From contig CAJHZI010000245.1 of assembly GCA_905160935.1 (NCBI GenBank), positions 161,001 through 225,000 of the forward strand: DNA of 64,000 bases, in the 5' to 3' direction. Under the pieces are notes generated by a model. That model was not told where the DNA came from, searched no databases, and worked only from the letters and a program-made list of their open reading frames with translations. Position numbers and translations under genes: made by a program. This document shows, piece after piece, positions 22,616 through 33,979 of this stretch (its first letter is position 1; the number at the start of each line of letters is the position of its first letter). The stretch is from Enchytraeus crypticus. Its lineage: Eukaryota; Annelida; Clitellata; Enchytraeida; Enchytraeidae.

Positions 22616-23936
22616 AGTTAAAAGAATATCTTTCCGTTAACAAAAGACCTTTAGCTTAACAAAATGAATTTCCGAGAGCGTCTTTGAACTTACGGTTTTT
22701 AAAAGTCTTTGAACCAATAATCTTGTTTTTAATAGAAGAAAGTCTTTCATTCACGTAGGTTTTGAAACTGCGTCCTGGTTTCACTTCCAAATATCAATTA
22801 ACATCTAAATATACAATAAAGAAAGTACCCAGCGATGAATTAAACCCACTGATTGCTGAATGAAATTAACTTCGCTACCCAATCAGCTAAAAGAAGTTCC
22901 ATATAAAGCAGAATCTATGGCCAGGTCTCTGAAATTCTTAGAGTTCGTTCGCTGTACACGTAGTGCAAATAAAGATGGAGATAGAATTTCCTGAGTGGAA
23001 GTATTGTCAACCTTAAATAGACTCGACTGAAGCCAATTAGACGCTCTCACGAAATCTCCCAGCAAACTGTCTCACTGCGCTAAATATCGGCAAATATAGA
23101 CTGCTTCACTTCAATGATAGGCTGGAATACGGACTGTTGTCCATCTTGAAATGATCGTTAACTATTTGTCAATGCTATTCTTATACTTATTCCACACGGT
23201 CATTACATTGCTTATTGAATCGTATTTATTTGCTTATTGACAGAACATAACAAATACTGTGTCAGAAAGCACAAATGCTTGTTTGAGACCCAGACAAAGC
23301 AAAAGTTTAAAAACTTGCACAACTAGCAAAGCATAACATAACTCATGTTTTGCTATGATGGCATAGTTGGTTGTACGCTAGTCATTAAGCAAGAGGTCAT
23401 CACTACAAAACCCCAGAGCCTCAACTCAAAGAATTTGACTCACGCTGACTCCTTTGTGACCTTAGGAAGCAAATCATCTCTGAACCCGACTTTTTCAAGA
23501 AGAAGACTTCGTGTTTAGTATATTATTATGGTAAAGAGTTCATATCAAAGTCTATAATTGATAGTCTCTCTTTCTCTTCAGTGCACTGCCAAGTGGCAGG
23601 TTCAAGGTACATATTCATACTCGAAGTGTGCTTTCTCGCTCCATAGGTGCACTCCTTATTTCAACTTTTAATAGTCTAAGAGAGATATAATCGATTGAAT
23701 TCATAACTATGTGTGCAGAGATTTTAATTAGTCAAAAAAGTGTGTCGTTGATGGATACAAAAATGATTATCCAGTTAATATCAGATCTCTGGCAAATATA
23801 TACTTGTTCCCACCCGGGCCTCGAGTGTCCTATCAATTTAATAACTCCCGGAGCGTCAGTATGAGTCCACAATATTTGACAGGTTTTCCAGGAGGACTCG
23901 GTGGAAAGATATCTACCTACATGACAGACCTCCCAG
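22616..23936. other. Intron with family C fragment
   Basis: A family C fragment lies at about 23573-23665. Nothing else was recognised. The minus-strand open frame at 22883-23065 has no motif or splice support. Confidence 0.45.
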
Positions 23937-24455
23937 CAGGAGACAATGGATATCAAGTCTTCCTGGAGGATACAATAGGATATCAAGTCTTCCTGAAGGA
24001 TACAATAGGATATCAAGTCTTCCTGTATGAGACAATAGGATATCAAGTCTTCCTGCATGATACAATAGGATATCAAGTCTTCCTGTATGAGACAATAGGA
24101 TATCAAGTCTTCCTGTATGATACAATAGGATATCAAGTCTTTCTGTATGATACAATAGGATATCAATTCTTCCTGAAGGATACAATAGGATATCAATTCT
24201 TCCTGAAGGATACAATAGGATATCAAGTCTTCCTGTATGATACAATAGGATATCAATTCTTCCTGAAGGATACGATAAGATATCAAGTCCTTCTGGAGGA
24301 TACACTAGGATCAATTCTTTCTGCATGAGACAATAGGATATCAATTCTTCCTGCATGAGACAATAGGATATCAAGTCTACCTGGAGGAGACAATAGGATA
24401 TCAAGTCTACCTGGAGGAGACAATAGGATATCAAGTCTACCTGGAGGAGACAATG
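23937..24455. repeat. 30-bp minisatellite downstream of exon 2
   Basis: About 17 copies of GATATCAAGTCTTCCTGTAT plus GATACAATAG, with alternating GAAGGA/TATGA/CATGA/GGAGGA variants. It is open in both directions over several hundred bases (YQVFLYDTIG-like on plus), which is expected for a 30-bp unit lacking stops and is not evidence of a gene. Confidence 0.95.
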
Positions 24456-24585
24456 GATTATATCTTCATTTAACATATGACAGGCCTTCCTGATGGAGAC
24501 AATTAGTGGAATGATATCTTCATTTAATAAATACAAAAGAATTATTAATAATTAGATAGTAGATCGGTGACAGATGATAACATAC

Positions 24586-24651
24586 CGGTGTATCACATAT
24601 ATCAGAGCACTGAGCTGCTGTAGGAGCTGGCTGACTGCAAGGCTTCAAGCA
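24586..24651 (-). CDS. ANOS1: Anosmin-like exon 2: Cys-rich micro-exon
   Basis: A 66-base exon of 22 codons, phase 0 at both ends, reading CLKPCSQ...QCSDICDTP. It supplies four cysteines in the pattern C-x3-C-x9-C-x3-C, matching the middle of the anosmin cysteine-rich domain. The acceptor AG is at 24653-24652 and the donor GTATGT is at 24585-24580. Its surroundings are odd. Upstream on the transcript the polypyrimidine tract is the minus strand of a minisatellite (24656-25140), and downstream lies a 30-bp minisatellite (23937-24455). A long minus-strand open frame runs from the upstream array into this exon, but it is repeat read-through and not protein. Confidence 0.85.
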
Positions 24652-24655
24652 CTAC

Positions 24656-25140
24656 ACACAACAACAACAACAACTATATAGTTAACAACAACAACTATAT
24701 AGTTAACAACAACAACAACTATATAGTTAACAACAACAACAACTATATAGTTAACAACAACAACTATATAGTTAACAACAACAACAACTATATAGTTAAC
24801 AACAACAACAACTATATAGTTAACAACAACAACTATATAGTTAACAACAACAACAACTATATAGTTAACAACAACAACAACTATATAGTTAACAACAACA
24901 ACAACAACTATATAGTTAACAACAACAACTATATAGTTAACAACAACAACAACAACTATATAGTTAACAACAACAACAACAACTATATAGTTAACAACAA
25001 CAACAACAACTATATAGTTAACAACAACAACTATATAGTTAACAACAACAACTATATAGTTAACAACAACAACAACTATATAGTTAACAACAACAACAAC
25101 AACTATATAGTTAACAACAACAACTACTACTACCGTATGG
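24656..25140. repeat. ACAACAACTATATAGTTA minisatellite touching exon 2
   Basis: About 23 units, each a 12-bp perfect palindrome AACTATATAGTT plus a variable number of ACA/AAC triplets (unit 18-24 bp). The minus strand gives GTTGTTGTTG up to the acceptor of exon 2. Confidence 0.95.
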
Positions 25141-25194
25141 TTAACAAAGTCAATTAGGCCTATACTGTTTTTAATGTTATGAAATTTGTATTTT

Positions 25195-25199
<5 letters not shown>

Positions 25200-25246
<47 letters not shown>

Positions 25247-25305
25247 GAGTGAGAGCGAGAGAGAAAGAAAGAGAAGAAAGAGCAAGAGAGAGAGAGGGAG
25301 AGAAT
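25200..25305. repeat. (GA)n microsatellite
   Basis: GAGAGA tract with a few interruptions, flanked by unique sequence. Confidence 0.9.
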
Positions 25306-26067
25306 AGTAAATCTGTATATATTTTTCGTAACAAAAATTCAATATAAATAAAAATCTTCAGTACTGTAGATATTATTATTCTAGCTGTATTTCCAGGATT
25401 TCGGTAAAAATCAAGCCTAAGATAAGTCGGGCTGTCTAACCAGGTATCAAACATCTTCTAAGAGTTAGACTAAGACACACCCTTTAATGAACTTATTCTC
25501 GTCGCCAAAAGTCAAGACGTAATTGCATCAATATTACTTACATTGTACGTCTAAGCTTTTGTCGCACAACGTCTCGTGTTATAATAGTGCAGTCGACGCC
25601 AGAATGTCGTCTCCGTAGATAATCGAGCAACGAGACGAGATTTTTTGTTAAATTCTATAAACGTCGTTTTCAAGAAAATAATCCGACAGAAATAGATCTG
25701 GAAGCGTTTCAATGGACAGAAGCAGAAGACGTTTATCTAAATTTCCGTTCGGGGAAATAGAGAGCAGTCGAAGAAAAAAATACTGAAAGCACAAAGAAGC
25801 AGTTCAAGAAGTTGATGAGTTTTACAGCGAAAGTTTAATTTACATATCACGTACATAACAGTTTAGAACCAGGCAGCGTCAAAATTTTCTGTTTTCAATT
25901 CAAATGAAGAGCAGCTCTCTCTCTCTCTTTCTTAGTATACTGCCTACTGGCAGGTCCATAGTATATAACACCTCCACAACTTGCCAAGAAGAGCAGCATC
26001 GGCTATTAAAATACCGCCACTCAAAATTCAAAGAGTTTCTTTAGAGCGATAAAAATTGAACTATCGT
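25306..26067. other. Intron with LINE-A tail scrap
   Basis: 25916-25975 is a short LINE-A 3' fragment (CTCTCT...TATACTGCCTACTGGCAGG). Nothing else was recognised. Confidence 0.5.
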
Positions 26068-26080
26068 TTATTGCATGACA

Positions 26081-26263
26081 TTAGCGGAGACGTGTTGAAT
26101 GAGCTCGGGTCGTAGCATCGTTATCTCGCCTATACGAAAGTGTCGAAATCTCATCAGCGTAAATAAACGGACAGTTCTTACAGCAAGCTCCTTCATTCGG
26201 GTTTTGATGAATAGGTTGACACTTGACACCATTTCGCTTACTTGCATCCCTGGTTTCGAACAC
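26081..26263 (-). other. Open island with Cys motif, unproven exon
   Basis: Two overlapping minus-strand frames stay open. One reads GVKCQPIHQN...GACCKNCPF, which faintly resembles the CCxNCxF signature of ADAM-type disintegrin domains. No further disintegrin cysteines follow and I see no convincing splice pair. The island lies inside the anosmin intron between exons 1 and 2. Possible nested exon, pseudo-exon or chance; I lean to chance. Confidence 0.15.
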
Positions 26264-26599
26264 GATATACCGTATATATTATAATAGAAAATAATCCCAT
26301 CTGACAAATCGTTTTCATCAACTCCGAATGAACTACTGAATTTTCCAATTTTCACTCAAATTTTAATATAATTTGTGAAATTTCCCTTAATTTGTAAGAA
26401 AATATATCGGCCACAATTTCATTTGGTTTAATGATATCATTTAAAAATAGTAGAGAAAAAGACAAACTGAGGAAATCTGAAAGGCAGTGTGGAGTATATG
26501 GTAATAACGTAGGTCATACAGTAGAAGCTAGTAGTACAACAGATAGCACTATAAAACATAGTAGGAGTAAACTATAATATTATGAAAGATGATCCTATT

Positions 26600-26662
26600 G
26601 AAAGATAATAATAACAACAACAACGGAATTGGAGTGCTACTGTCGTCCATGACAACATAAAG
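26600..26662 (-). repeat. Family D fragment
   Basis: AAC(AAC)n-GGAATTGGAGTGCTACTGTC...ATGACAACAT matches the complement of the family D 3' part. Confidence 0.6.
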
Positions 26663-26744
26663 CACATACTGATGATGATACTACTACTGCAGAAATAACT
26701 AAAATAGGCTAGCATAGTAGGCCTAGCACTGTCAGAATTGTTAA

Positions 26745-27090
26745 AATATAGCAGATACTGTAGTTCTATAGTACTGCAGTAGTTATTACGGCAACCTAAT
26801 ATTGCAAATATTACAGCACCGAAGTACTGCAAATACTACAGTACCATAGTAATGCAGATATGGCAGTACTATAGTACTGCAGATAGCACTAATATAGTAT
26901 TTTTATAGAATATTTAAAGTACTGCAGATTTTAATATATCATAGTACTGCAAATATTAAGGAACCCTAGTTCTGCAAATATTACAGTACCAAAGTACTGC
27001 AAAGATTATAGTACCAAAGTACGGCAAATTACTGTATCGTAGTACTACAGATTTTATAGTACAATAGTACAGCAGATACTACAGTACCAT
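26745..27090. repeat. Degenerate repeat of GTACTGCA / TACAGTACC dyads
   Basis: Irregular 25-30-bp units such as GCAAATATTACAGTACCAAA, including the perfect 18-bp palindrome GCAGTACTATAGTACTGC near 26863. Confidence 0.8.
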
Positions 27091-27139
27091 CAGTGTTCAT
27101 CTAAAATTTAGAAGGTCTGTTTGAAGTGATAATCTTGTA

Positions 27140-27405
27140 TTAAGATATGGGAAGAAGAGTTGGATAGGATACCTTCTAAGGGGAAGGTCTATTAAACGAG
27201 GTCATAGAAGGTAGAATGGTAGGAAATAAAGGCAGAGGCAGGCCGAGATTAGGTATGTTAGATGAGTTAGATGATCCACTCATATGGGGATATGAAGCGG
27301 AAAGCGGGAGACAGAGAAGAATTGAGGCGTTATATACCATGGACCCGCCAGTTGGCAGTGCACTAAGAGAGAGGGAGAGAGAGAGAGAGAAAGAGAGAGA
27401 AGATA
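27140..27405 (+). mobile_element. LINE-A 3' copy with C-terminus, stem-loop and (GA)n tail
   Basis: Sense-oriented. TCTATTAAACGAGGTCATAG, then a frame reading NKGRGRPRLGMLDELDD, then TATACCATGGACCCGCCAGT, TGGCAGTGCACTAAGAGAG and a GA tract to about 27405. It is the clearest view of the LINE-A 3' end in sense orientation, apart from a few indels. Confidence 0.85.
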
Positions 27406-27507
27406 GAAGTGATAACACATCGTCTACTCGTGAAAGTGATAAACTGTCCTGGTTTAGATCTACGATACTAGTTAAGAATCTTCTGGTAGGGTATATAAGG
27501 TAGGTAG

Positions 27508-27583
27508 GTTGTAATGCGTTTAACGTCAAGGTTCAGAAGCACAAGACTTCTCTTCAAGACGACTCGACACACTCGAGCTATAG
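27508..27583 (+). repeat. Dispersed family E copy 1
   Basis: AATGCGTTTAACGTCAAGGT, TCAGAAGCACAAGA and CGACACACTCGAGCTAT also occur at 38283-38352 with about 85% identity by eye. Confidence 0.7.
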
Positions 27584-27884
27584 GGTATATAAGAGACCAA
27601 TATAATCGCCTGACCTGGTACATTGCAGATCATCTGAAATGAATATTAAGCGAGCAATGAAGGCACTAAGGCGACGTTATCTATGTGAATATCAACTCTG
27701 TAACAAATAGTCGAGTCAACGGCGGCTAATTCACGAGACCTGATTACAACGGCTGTTTGATCAAAATGTCTAATTAGATTTTAGTAATAAAGTACCAATA
27801 GCCTCGAGGCAATGAGATACAATGCTGAGAGATAATCGAGAGTGTGACCTTAAACCATGTGTGATAATGCATGCAGTAGATGAT

Positions 27885-27889
<5 letters not shown>

Positions 27890-27945
<56 letters not shown>
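27890..27945. repeat. (GA)n microsatellite
   Basis: Pure GA for about 50 bp; further GA-rich sequence at 28038-28108. Confidence 0.95.
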
Positions 27946-27946
<1 letters not shown>

Positions 27947-28109
27947 CGAGAGAATAAGATACAATGTAGAGATGATGGAGTATCGGACCCTAACTACATG
28001 TATCTGTAGATAATACTTGCAGTAGATGAGAGATATTATGAGTGAGAGAGAGACACAGAGAGACAAAGAGAGAGAGCAGAGATAGAAAGAAAGAGAGAGA
28101 AAGAGGGTG

Positions 28110-29447
28110 CGAGAAGGCCTATGAGAAACAAACAATTAACGATATTTCAATTGAACAAATTTGAGGAATATAAAATTATTGTTAAACTTTTAGCTCAATC
28201 AATCATCGATTCCATATCATCCTTCTCATAATTCAAAGTTGGCGCTAGAATGTCAATAGTGGGTGTTTGATTTTTAAATAGAAGAAATACAGTCAATTTT
28301 AATCTACTTTTGTCGCCTAAAACGAGCAACTTCACTCCGTGATTCTATTCTAAACTTTCATGATCAGCTACCAATAACAGTTATCATTACTGGCTTGTGT
28401 CTAACACTAGCATAGAGATCTCATCGACCCAGAGCCCTCGCATTCAATCACCACCAGCACTAATCGTTTTGTAATGAGATCAGCATTAAATGCAAATTAA
28501 CGCTACATTCAGTTCATCTTAAAAAAAATCCGAATAAAATCCTACAGCTATTAATATTTGCTGTTGAACATTTTAATTAATTATAATTGTCTTCCTAATA
28601 CTAGAACAAAGAATCTAAATCAATATCTGCATTTAGTTCATTATAAAGAATATTTCGGCAAAATAAGGGTGTTCTAGTAGTTCATTAAATAAACAGTATT
28701 GTATAGAGCTATGCTTTTTGAGCAGAGCGAGAGTTTATAAAATTAATTGGCGTATTGATTGATTGAGAATTCTGAACTTCAATTAATCATAATCATACAC
28801 CTAAAGTTACTAACTTTTTAATATTCGCTATAGATTGAATATATCAGGCATAAAATATTTGTAAAGACATCTCCTTCTGGTTAGAAGGAGAACATTAAAA
28901 ATAATTGAGCTTTACGCTAACCCTGTGATTTCTGTTTACAACGAGTTCTTACTTATAACTACAAATAAAGCAAATTTTTTTTAATAGCATGTTTAATTCA
29001 TAAGAATATTCCAATAAATAAAAAAGTTGTAGAGCTTTTCCAGTTAGATTCTTATAGTGCTGCATACAGATGTACCTAGTGTGCCTGGTGTCATCGTGTC
29101 AGCTTTGTATGTCAGTGTCATGAATGAGAGAACTCAGAACCAGTCATTTGACCTAGTCAATCGGTGAGTCAATAAAAATAAATCAATGACTGAATGACCT
29201 TCAATTAGAAAAGTTACTTTATTCAAAGGTTCAAGATGATAAAAAGATAAAAAGTAATTAAATCAATAAATCAATGACTGAAATTATCTTCAATTAGAAG
29301 ATGACTTTATACAAAGGTTCAAGATGATAAAAAGTAATTAGAGAAGAGTTAACAGTCAATACCTTTTGACAGCAGGCAATCAAGTAAACAATCAGCTGTC
29401 ATATACTTGATGGAATGATAGAATTTATTTGACCAATCAGGTGGCCT
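28110..29447. other. Intron, nothing recognised
   Basis: AT-rich. A diverged duplication of about 80 bp (AATCAATGACTGAA...CAAAGGTTCAAGATGATAAAA) lies at 29180-29250 and 29265-29335. Confidence 0.5.
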
Positions 29448-29563
29448 GTGGGCTTGTTATTCGACAGCGGATCAGTAGGTGCATGGTTCAATTTCAGTGC
29501 CCCACCCTGTCACTGACATGCTATAGAGAAATTGACGTTAAACTGGGCTTTAATGTATACTAT
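29448..29563 (+). mobile_element. SINE-A, diverged copy
   Basis: GCGGATCAGTAGGTGC, a B-box remnant GGTTCAATTTC, then TGTCACTGACAT and TTGACGTTAAACT. Confidence 0.65.
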
Positions 29564-30560
29564 CGACTGAATAATTAAATGATTAATTGAATCCATATTG
29601 ATAATGCAGTAGGTGACTTGACAGATCGAATAGTTTATTAATTAATAGCAGTTTAGTTTAGTTTCGTAGTCTTGAATGATTGATTAACCCACAGCACATG
29701 TCAGAGGATAGAGATGACCATGTAGATATATCTATCCGCAACAGACTCGCGTATCCATCATCATCTATCTACTCCATCCACAACCTTCAACAGATGGGAA
29801 TCATTTTCTGACAAATTTCGGCGCTGATTTTTTGGACTCAGAATCTCTTCGAGGATCTTTCTCTAAATTCATCCAACTCCCCCCCTCACCTCCATCATTC
29901 GATCCTGCACAATGAACGTGTCACCAGGGATTGAATTTTTCACAAAATCTCGCGGTAGACATTGCCTCAGGGGATATACCGGTCAGTGGACGGCAGGGGT
30001 GGGGGGGGGGTAGAGGTGATTAGATAAGGTAGTACTGTCATAGTGGCTGGATGGTCTAACGTATTAGAGGCAGTGTAGGTACAAGTGTAAACCTCGACCG
30101 CCTACGCTGCAGCCAATTCTATGACATACGTGTACGTGCATAAGATTTTATTTTAAACTTTTAAACATAATATCTTTATTTTACTGTGAACTTAGTTTAC
30201 AAAGATATTAACGTTATAATACACTCTACTCGCACGAGAGATAAAGTATCATCAGGTTCACAGCTGCTATTTTATACAACTTATCCCTCTCTAGGCATCT
30301 ATACTTTCTGATAATCCATTTAATAATAATAACTTCGAAATAACCAATAAAAATTATTCTAGTCATCAACTAAGGAGTTATACAATATTTTGAGACATGC
30401 ATTAAATTTAGATAACAATTCAACGATAGTATAGATTAATTTAGTGATCGATTGATGGATTCAAATCGATTGACGGATTGACTGATTAATTAATTGTAGA
30501 AGTGCTATAAGATAAAAATAAAGATATATCCCATAAGATAAAATGACCCACTTCTCAAAT
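29564..30560. other. Intron, nothing recognised
   Basis: Contains a G10 run at 30001-30010 within a GC-richer patch (29870-30110). No coding or repeat match was seen. Confidence 0.45.
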
Positions 30561-30566
30561 CGATAA

Positions 30567-30745
30567 ATGACTTCAACCACACGGCTCTGTCTCACGCCCA
30601 TTCAAGAACTTTCCTGTGGGAAAAGCTTCGAGTCCTGGTTCAAGTGGAATGAGTGCAGTGGATTGAGTGGAGTCCGAGGCACTTCAGGGATCAGTCCTTC
30701 CAGCATAGCACTTCCAAGCCAAATCTTAGGAAGCTATAAGAGGGT
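30567..30745. other. GC-richer exon-like island, unassigned
   Basis: On plus, an acceptor-like CTCACGCCCATTCAAG is followed by an open frame with SCGKSFESWFKWNECSGLSG and a possible AGG|GTAAAA donor. On minus, an equally good acceptor (TTTTACCCTCTTATAG at about 30747-30732) opens a frame that stops before the next GT. The W-x2-W-x2-C-S pattern is reminiscent of a thrombospondin type 1 repeat, but the following cysteines are absent. I do not recognise it and cannot assign a strand. Confidence 0.2.
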
Positions 30746-30749
30746 AAAA

Positions 30750-30883
30750 GCCGGTAAAAGCTAAGGTTAACGTCAGTCTCTTCACTCGAAAGCGATGTCA
30801 GTGACGGGCGAGCCCAGGATTTGAACCTGCACCTACTGAGCCGCGGTCAAGTACCTTACCGACTTCGCCACTGGCTCCAGCCA
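30750..30883 (-). mobile_element. SINE-A, near full-length copy
   Basis: Includes CTGGCTGGAGCCAGTGGCGA, CGCGGCTCAGTAGGTGC, TTCAAATCCTGGGCTCGCCC, GTCACTGACATCGCTTTCGA and the TGACGTTAACC end (minus strand). Confidence 0.85.
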
Positions 30884-30959
30884 GTGTTTACTGTCGGTTT
30901 TGTCATGCGCTGATGCTATAGTTCTAGAACCAAGAACTTTGGATCACTTGATATAACTC

Positions 30960-31135
30960 TCTCCCCTAGTGCATTGCGTAATGGCAGGTCCATGGCATAT
31001 AAGTCCTCCACATATTTCTGTCCACTGTTTTCTCTTCATTTCGACATGAAGTATTCATCAAAACAACCAACCTCACAAGTCTCGGTCTTTATGTCCACAT
31101 GCGAGTGGATATTTAAATCCTATATAACATTCCTT
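30960..31135 (-). mobile_element. LINE-A 3' fragment, diverged
   Basis: TCTCCCCTAGTGCATTGCGT, AATGGCAGGTCCATGGCATA and downstream blocks parallel to 14050-14240. Confidence 0.65.
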
Positions 31136-33975
31136 TTAATATATTATTATTTCAAAAGGAATTATTACTTCTTCTTCTTATTATTATTTGATTATCATTA
31201 CTTATGGGGGATTCCACTTCTGACGAGGAGGGCCCACTGTGCCTTCCTCAGTTTAAACTAACATTTACTGAGCAGGGGCGTCATTTCCTGAGAAAACTAT
31301 TCCCTGCTTGACTACTATGAGTAATTTAATTTAGCATCAACGACAGATCGCTATACCTCCTATTCTCATACTCTACTCGTGATGCAGCAAACACGCTATC
31401 GACTAGGCTAATTACAAGCCGCCATGCTCTGCATTTCTAGCATTCAGACAGGACAACAATATGCGGGTATAGTGTAGAGATTAATGAGTACAATGGATGA
31501 TAAATCACTGTGGACAGCCTGCAGATGTTCTCTACGTCAGCTGCTGACTAGCTGCAGAACCGCTCATTATTAAAAACAGAACAACTCCACAGACTAATTA
31601 AAGTACTAATCTCTACATAAGATAAATAATAGAAAGACATTTTATATGATCTTTTACGAGTATTCAATATGTTCCGTTTGAGAGTTCATACTCATCTCTG
31701 TTTGAATAAATCAATCTGTTGACCATAAATCTAATGATCACTAATAAAAAATGATCATAAATCAAATATGCGGAAATAAAAAGCAGAATGCTTTAGTGAG
31801 CAATAAGGTTGAAACAATAGATGCGAGACTTATTTATATGAATATAAATTATTATTCTATACCAGAGAATACAGTGTAAGCAGCAAACAGTACGCAAATA
31901 CATAAAAATAAAATTTAATACAAAGGTCGTAGTGGTCTATTAATTATTTTTATTAATTTATTTTTTGTCTCTGCAAACACCGAGTAAAACAACTGGAAAC
32001 CACCTCAGAAGCAATATTTTTCTCAAGACATAGGTTACAAAAGGTATGTATAAAGCACAACCTCTGATAAACATTTCCATGAAATTGTTAATATTTTTTA
32101 TTATAATTTAATTTGAATCCTCTCATATTTTTTAAATATGAGAAGATGAGGGGTGAGGTTTAAAGTGCAAATTATTTGGACAAAATGGAACTAATCCACA
32201 GGAAAAGGATCTGATGTCAAATAAGATATCAGAAGCCAAATGCATCATCAATGAAAGACTGGCATCATTGTTAGGTTAAAGTCGTGGACAACGACATCAA
32301 AAACAACAGAATTAGAGTGCTACTGTCTTCCATGTCAACACTGAGCATATGGTACCAAATCCAAACCGATGAGCAGAGTGTGGGGTCCAAAAACGGTGCA
32401 AGCAAAAATCCGGGAAGTCAGTCCGAACATACTAACTAGTGAGACTGACTAACTAGTGGACAGCATTAACAAGACATGTTATGTAAAAAACTTGGTAGAA
32501 TCAACGATGCATATGCTGCACATGCAATGAGGAGTGGAATGCACGGTTAGATATTTCCTGAAAGTGTGGAAAGGTCAGAGATCGAGTCGGTCAAGCCATA
32601 CTAAATTACTCAAACAAGCAGCTAATGAGTGCTTGGAGATCAGAGGTCGTCAAGGAGTAGTTGTAACGTGACCGCTGACTGGACAGTAGAGGTCACGTGT
32701 CATCAGTCTAGCTTTCTGATACAAGGTCTCTGATTGGTTAGGAGAGGTCAAATTGAGGTCATGTGTCAGGACAGTATCCGGACGACGTCCTGTAAACAAT
32801 GTTCGTATGTCAGTAAGGTTACTCCGTTAAGTTTGGAAAACATACTGTAGCTGTCAGAATTATTATTAGTAGTAATATATATGTTTAAGAAAAGAAAAAC
32901 GTCACACAAAGTGCACACAATCAGGCAAAAAGAATGCAAAAAAGCACATAAACCTTGTAACAATCAAACCCTTAATCAACACAGAAATTAATATAACGAA
33001 ATGTTGATCTAGATAAAATAATTCACTAGAGAAATGCTTCTATCTTAGTAGAAACATTTCTGTGTTATCCTTTCTGTGTCTTGCATTTTCAGTATTAAAA
33101 TAATATGATATTGCACACTTAAAGCAAACGAACCGAAGACTACATTTAATTGTAAGATAAGATTAAAATCTAGCTTTCAAAATGTAATATTTTATCAAAA
33201 TAATTAATGAGAAAATTGATTTTAAAAACTGCAGACATTTTGTATCGTGTTGCGTCTTATCATGCAATACAGTATCAGAAGAGACCATTCGTAAATTGCA
33301 CGCGTCTTAACAGGCACATAGGAATACTGTAGAATATGGCTAATTGGTCTAGCTGGGTTTATACCAGTTAGACCAATTATTGTTTCCTCTCCGTAATTAA
33401 CAGACCTCATATGAGTACTACAATTAAACGCTAACATAAATAATAAGTGACACAGCCACAGTAGACAGATGGTCAGAGATAGAAAGTGAAGAGCATATGG
33501 AGAGTATAATAGTAGCATGGCATGATTAGACTAGACAGCTGGTCCGGAGTTTAAATTCCTGTCACATAAAATCATTATTATAAATCTAGAAGTCTTTCTG
33601 CGCCCTTACTACCGGAAGTACATTATCTCCGCAGACAAATTCTTCAAATCCTTCTGCAAAATTACTCCCTAAGGAAGGAAACCTTTGCACGGATATAGCA
33701 GTTGTGGTGAAAATATAATAAAGCTATTAGTGACATGATTATAAGTGACATTATAGCGAGCATTTAAAATGCTTTAACGTTACAGAGAGGGATCGAGAAT
33801 TGAGAAGTAATGAATATCATGACATTAACGAAAATGATTCACATCAATAATTGCACGCTATTACATATCTCACTTACATTAGAGCCAGCGCAGCTCTTAA
33901 ATAAGTAAAATATTAAACTAGTAAACGACACAAACGTACATTTTTACAGAAGACTATTCTGACGGTTTCGTCCAA
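31136..33975. other. Intron with family C and D scraps
   Basis: 31205-31310 and 63795-63880 share GCCTTCCTCAG...ACATTTACTG-GCAGG, another low-copy dispersed block. 31998-32060 is a family C scrap. 32280-32415 is a family D copy (minus). No exon was recognised. 33521-33560 has a weak B-box-like GGAGTTTAAATTCC without an A box. Confidence 0.5.
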
Positions 33976-33979
33976 GCAA

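Noticed and set aside
23732-24536. Overlapping long open frames on both strands
   Set aside because: 30-bp repeat with unit length divisible by three; no start, composition or motif support.
24645-25454. 269-residue minus-strand open frame (VVVVNYIV repeats)
   Set aside because: Entirely the (ACA)n-palindrome minisatellite plus GA tract; only its last 66 bases are a real exon.
33222-33518. 98-residue hydrophobic minus-strand frame
   Set aside because: AT-rich composition produces Leu/Phe/Ile-rich frames by chance; no family motif and no splice sites.
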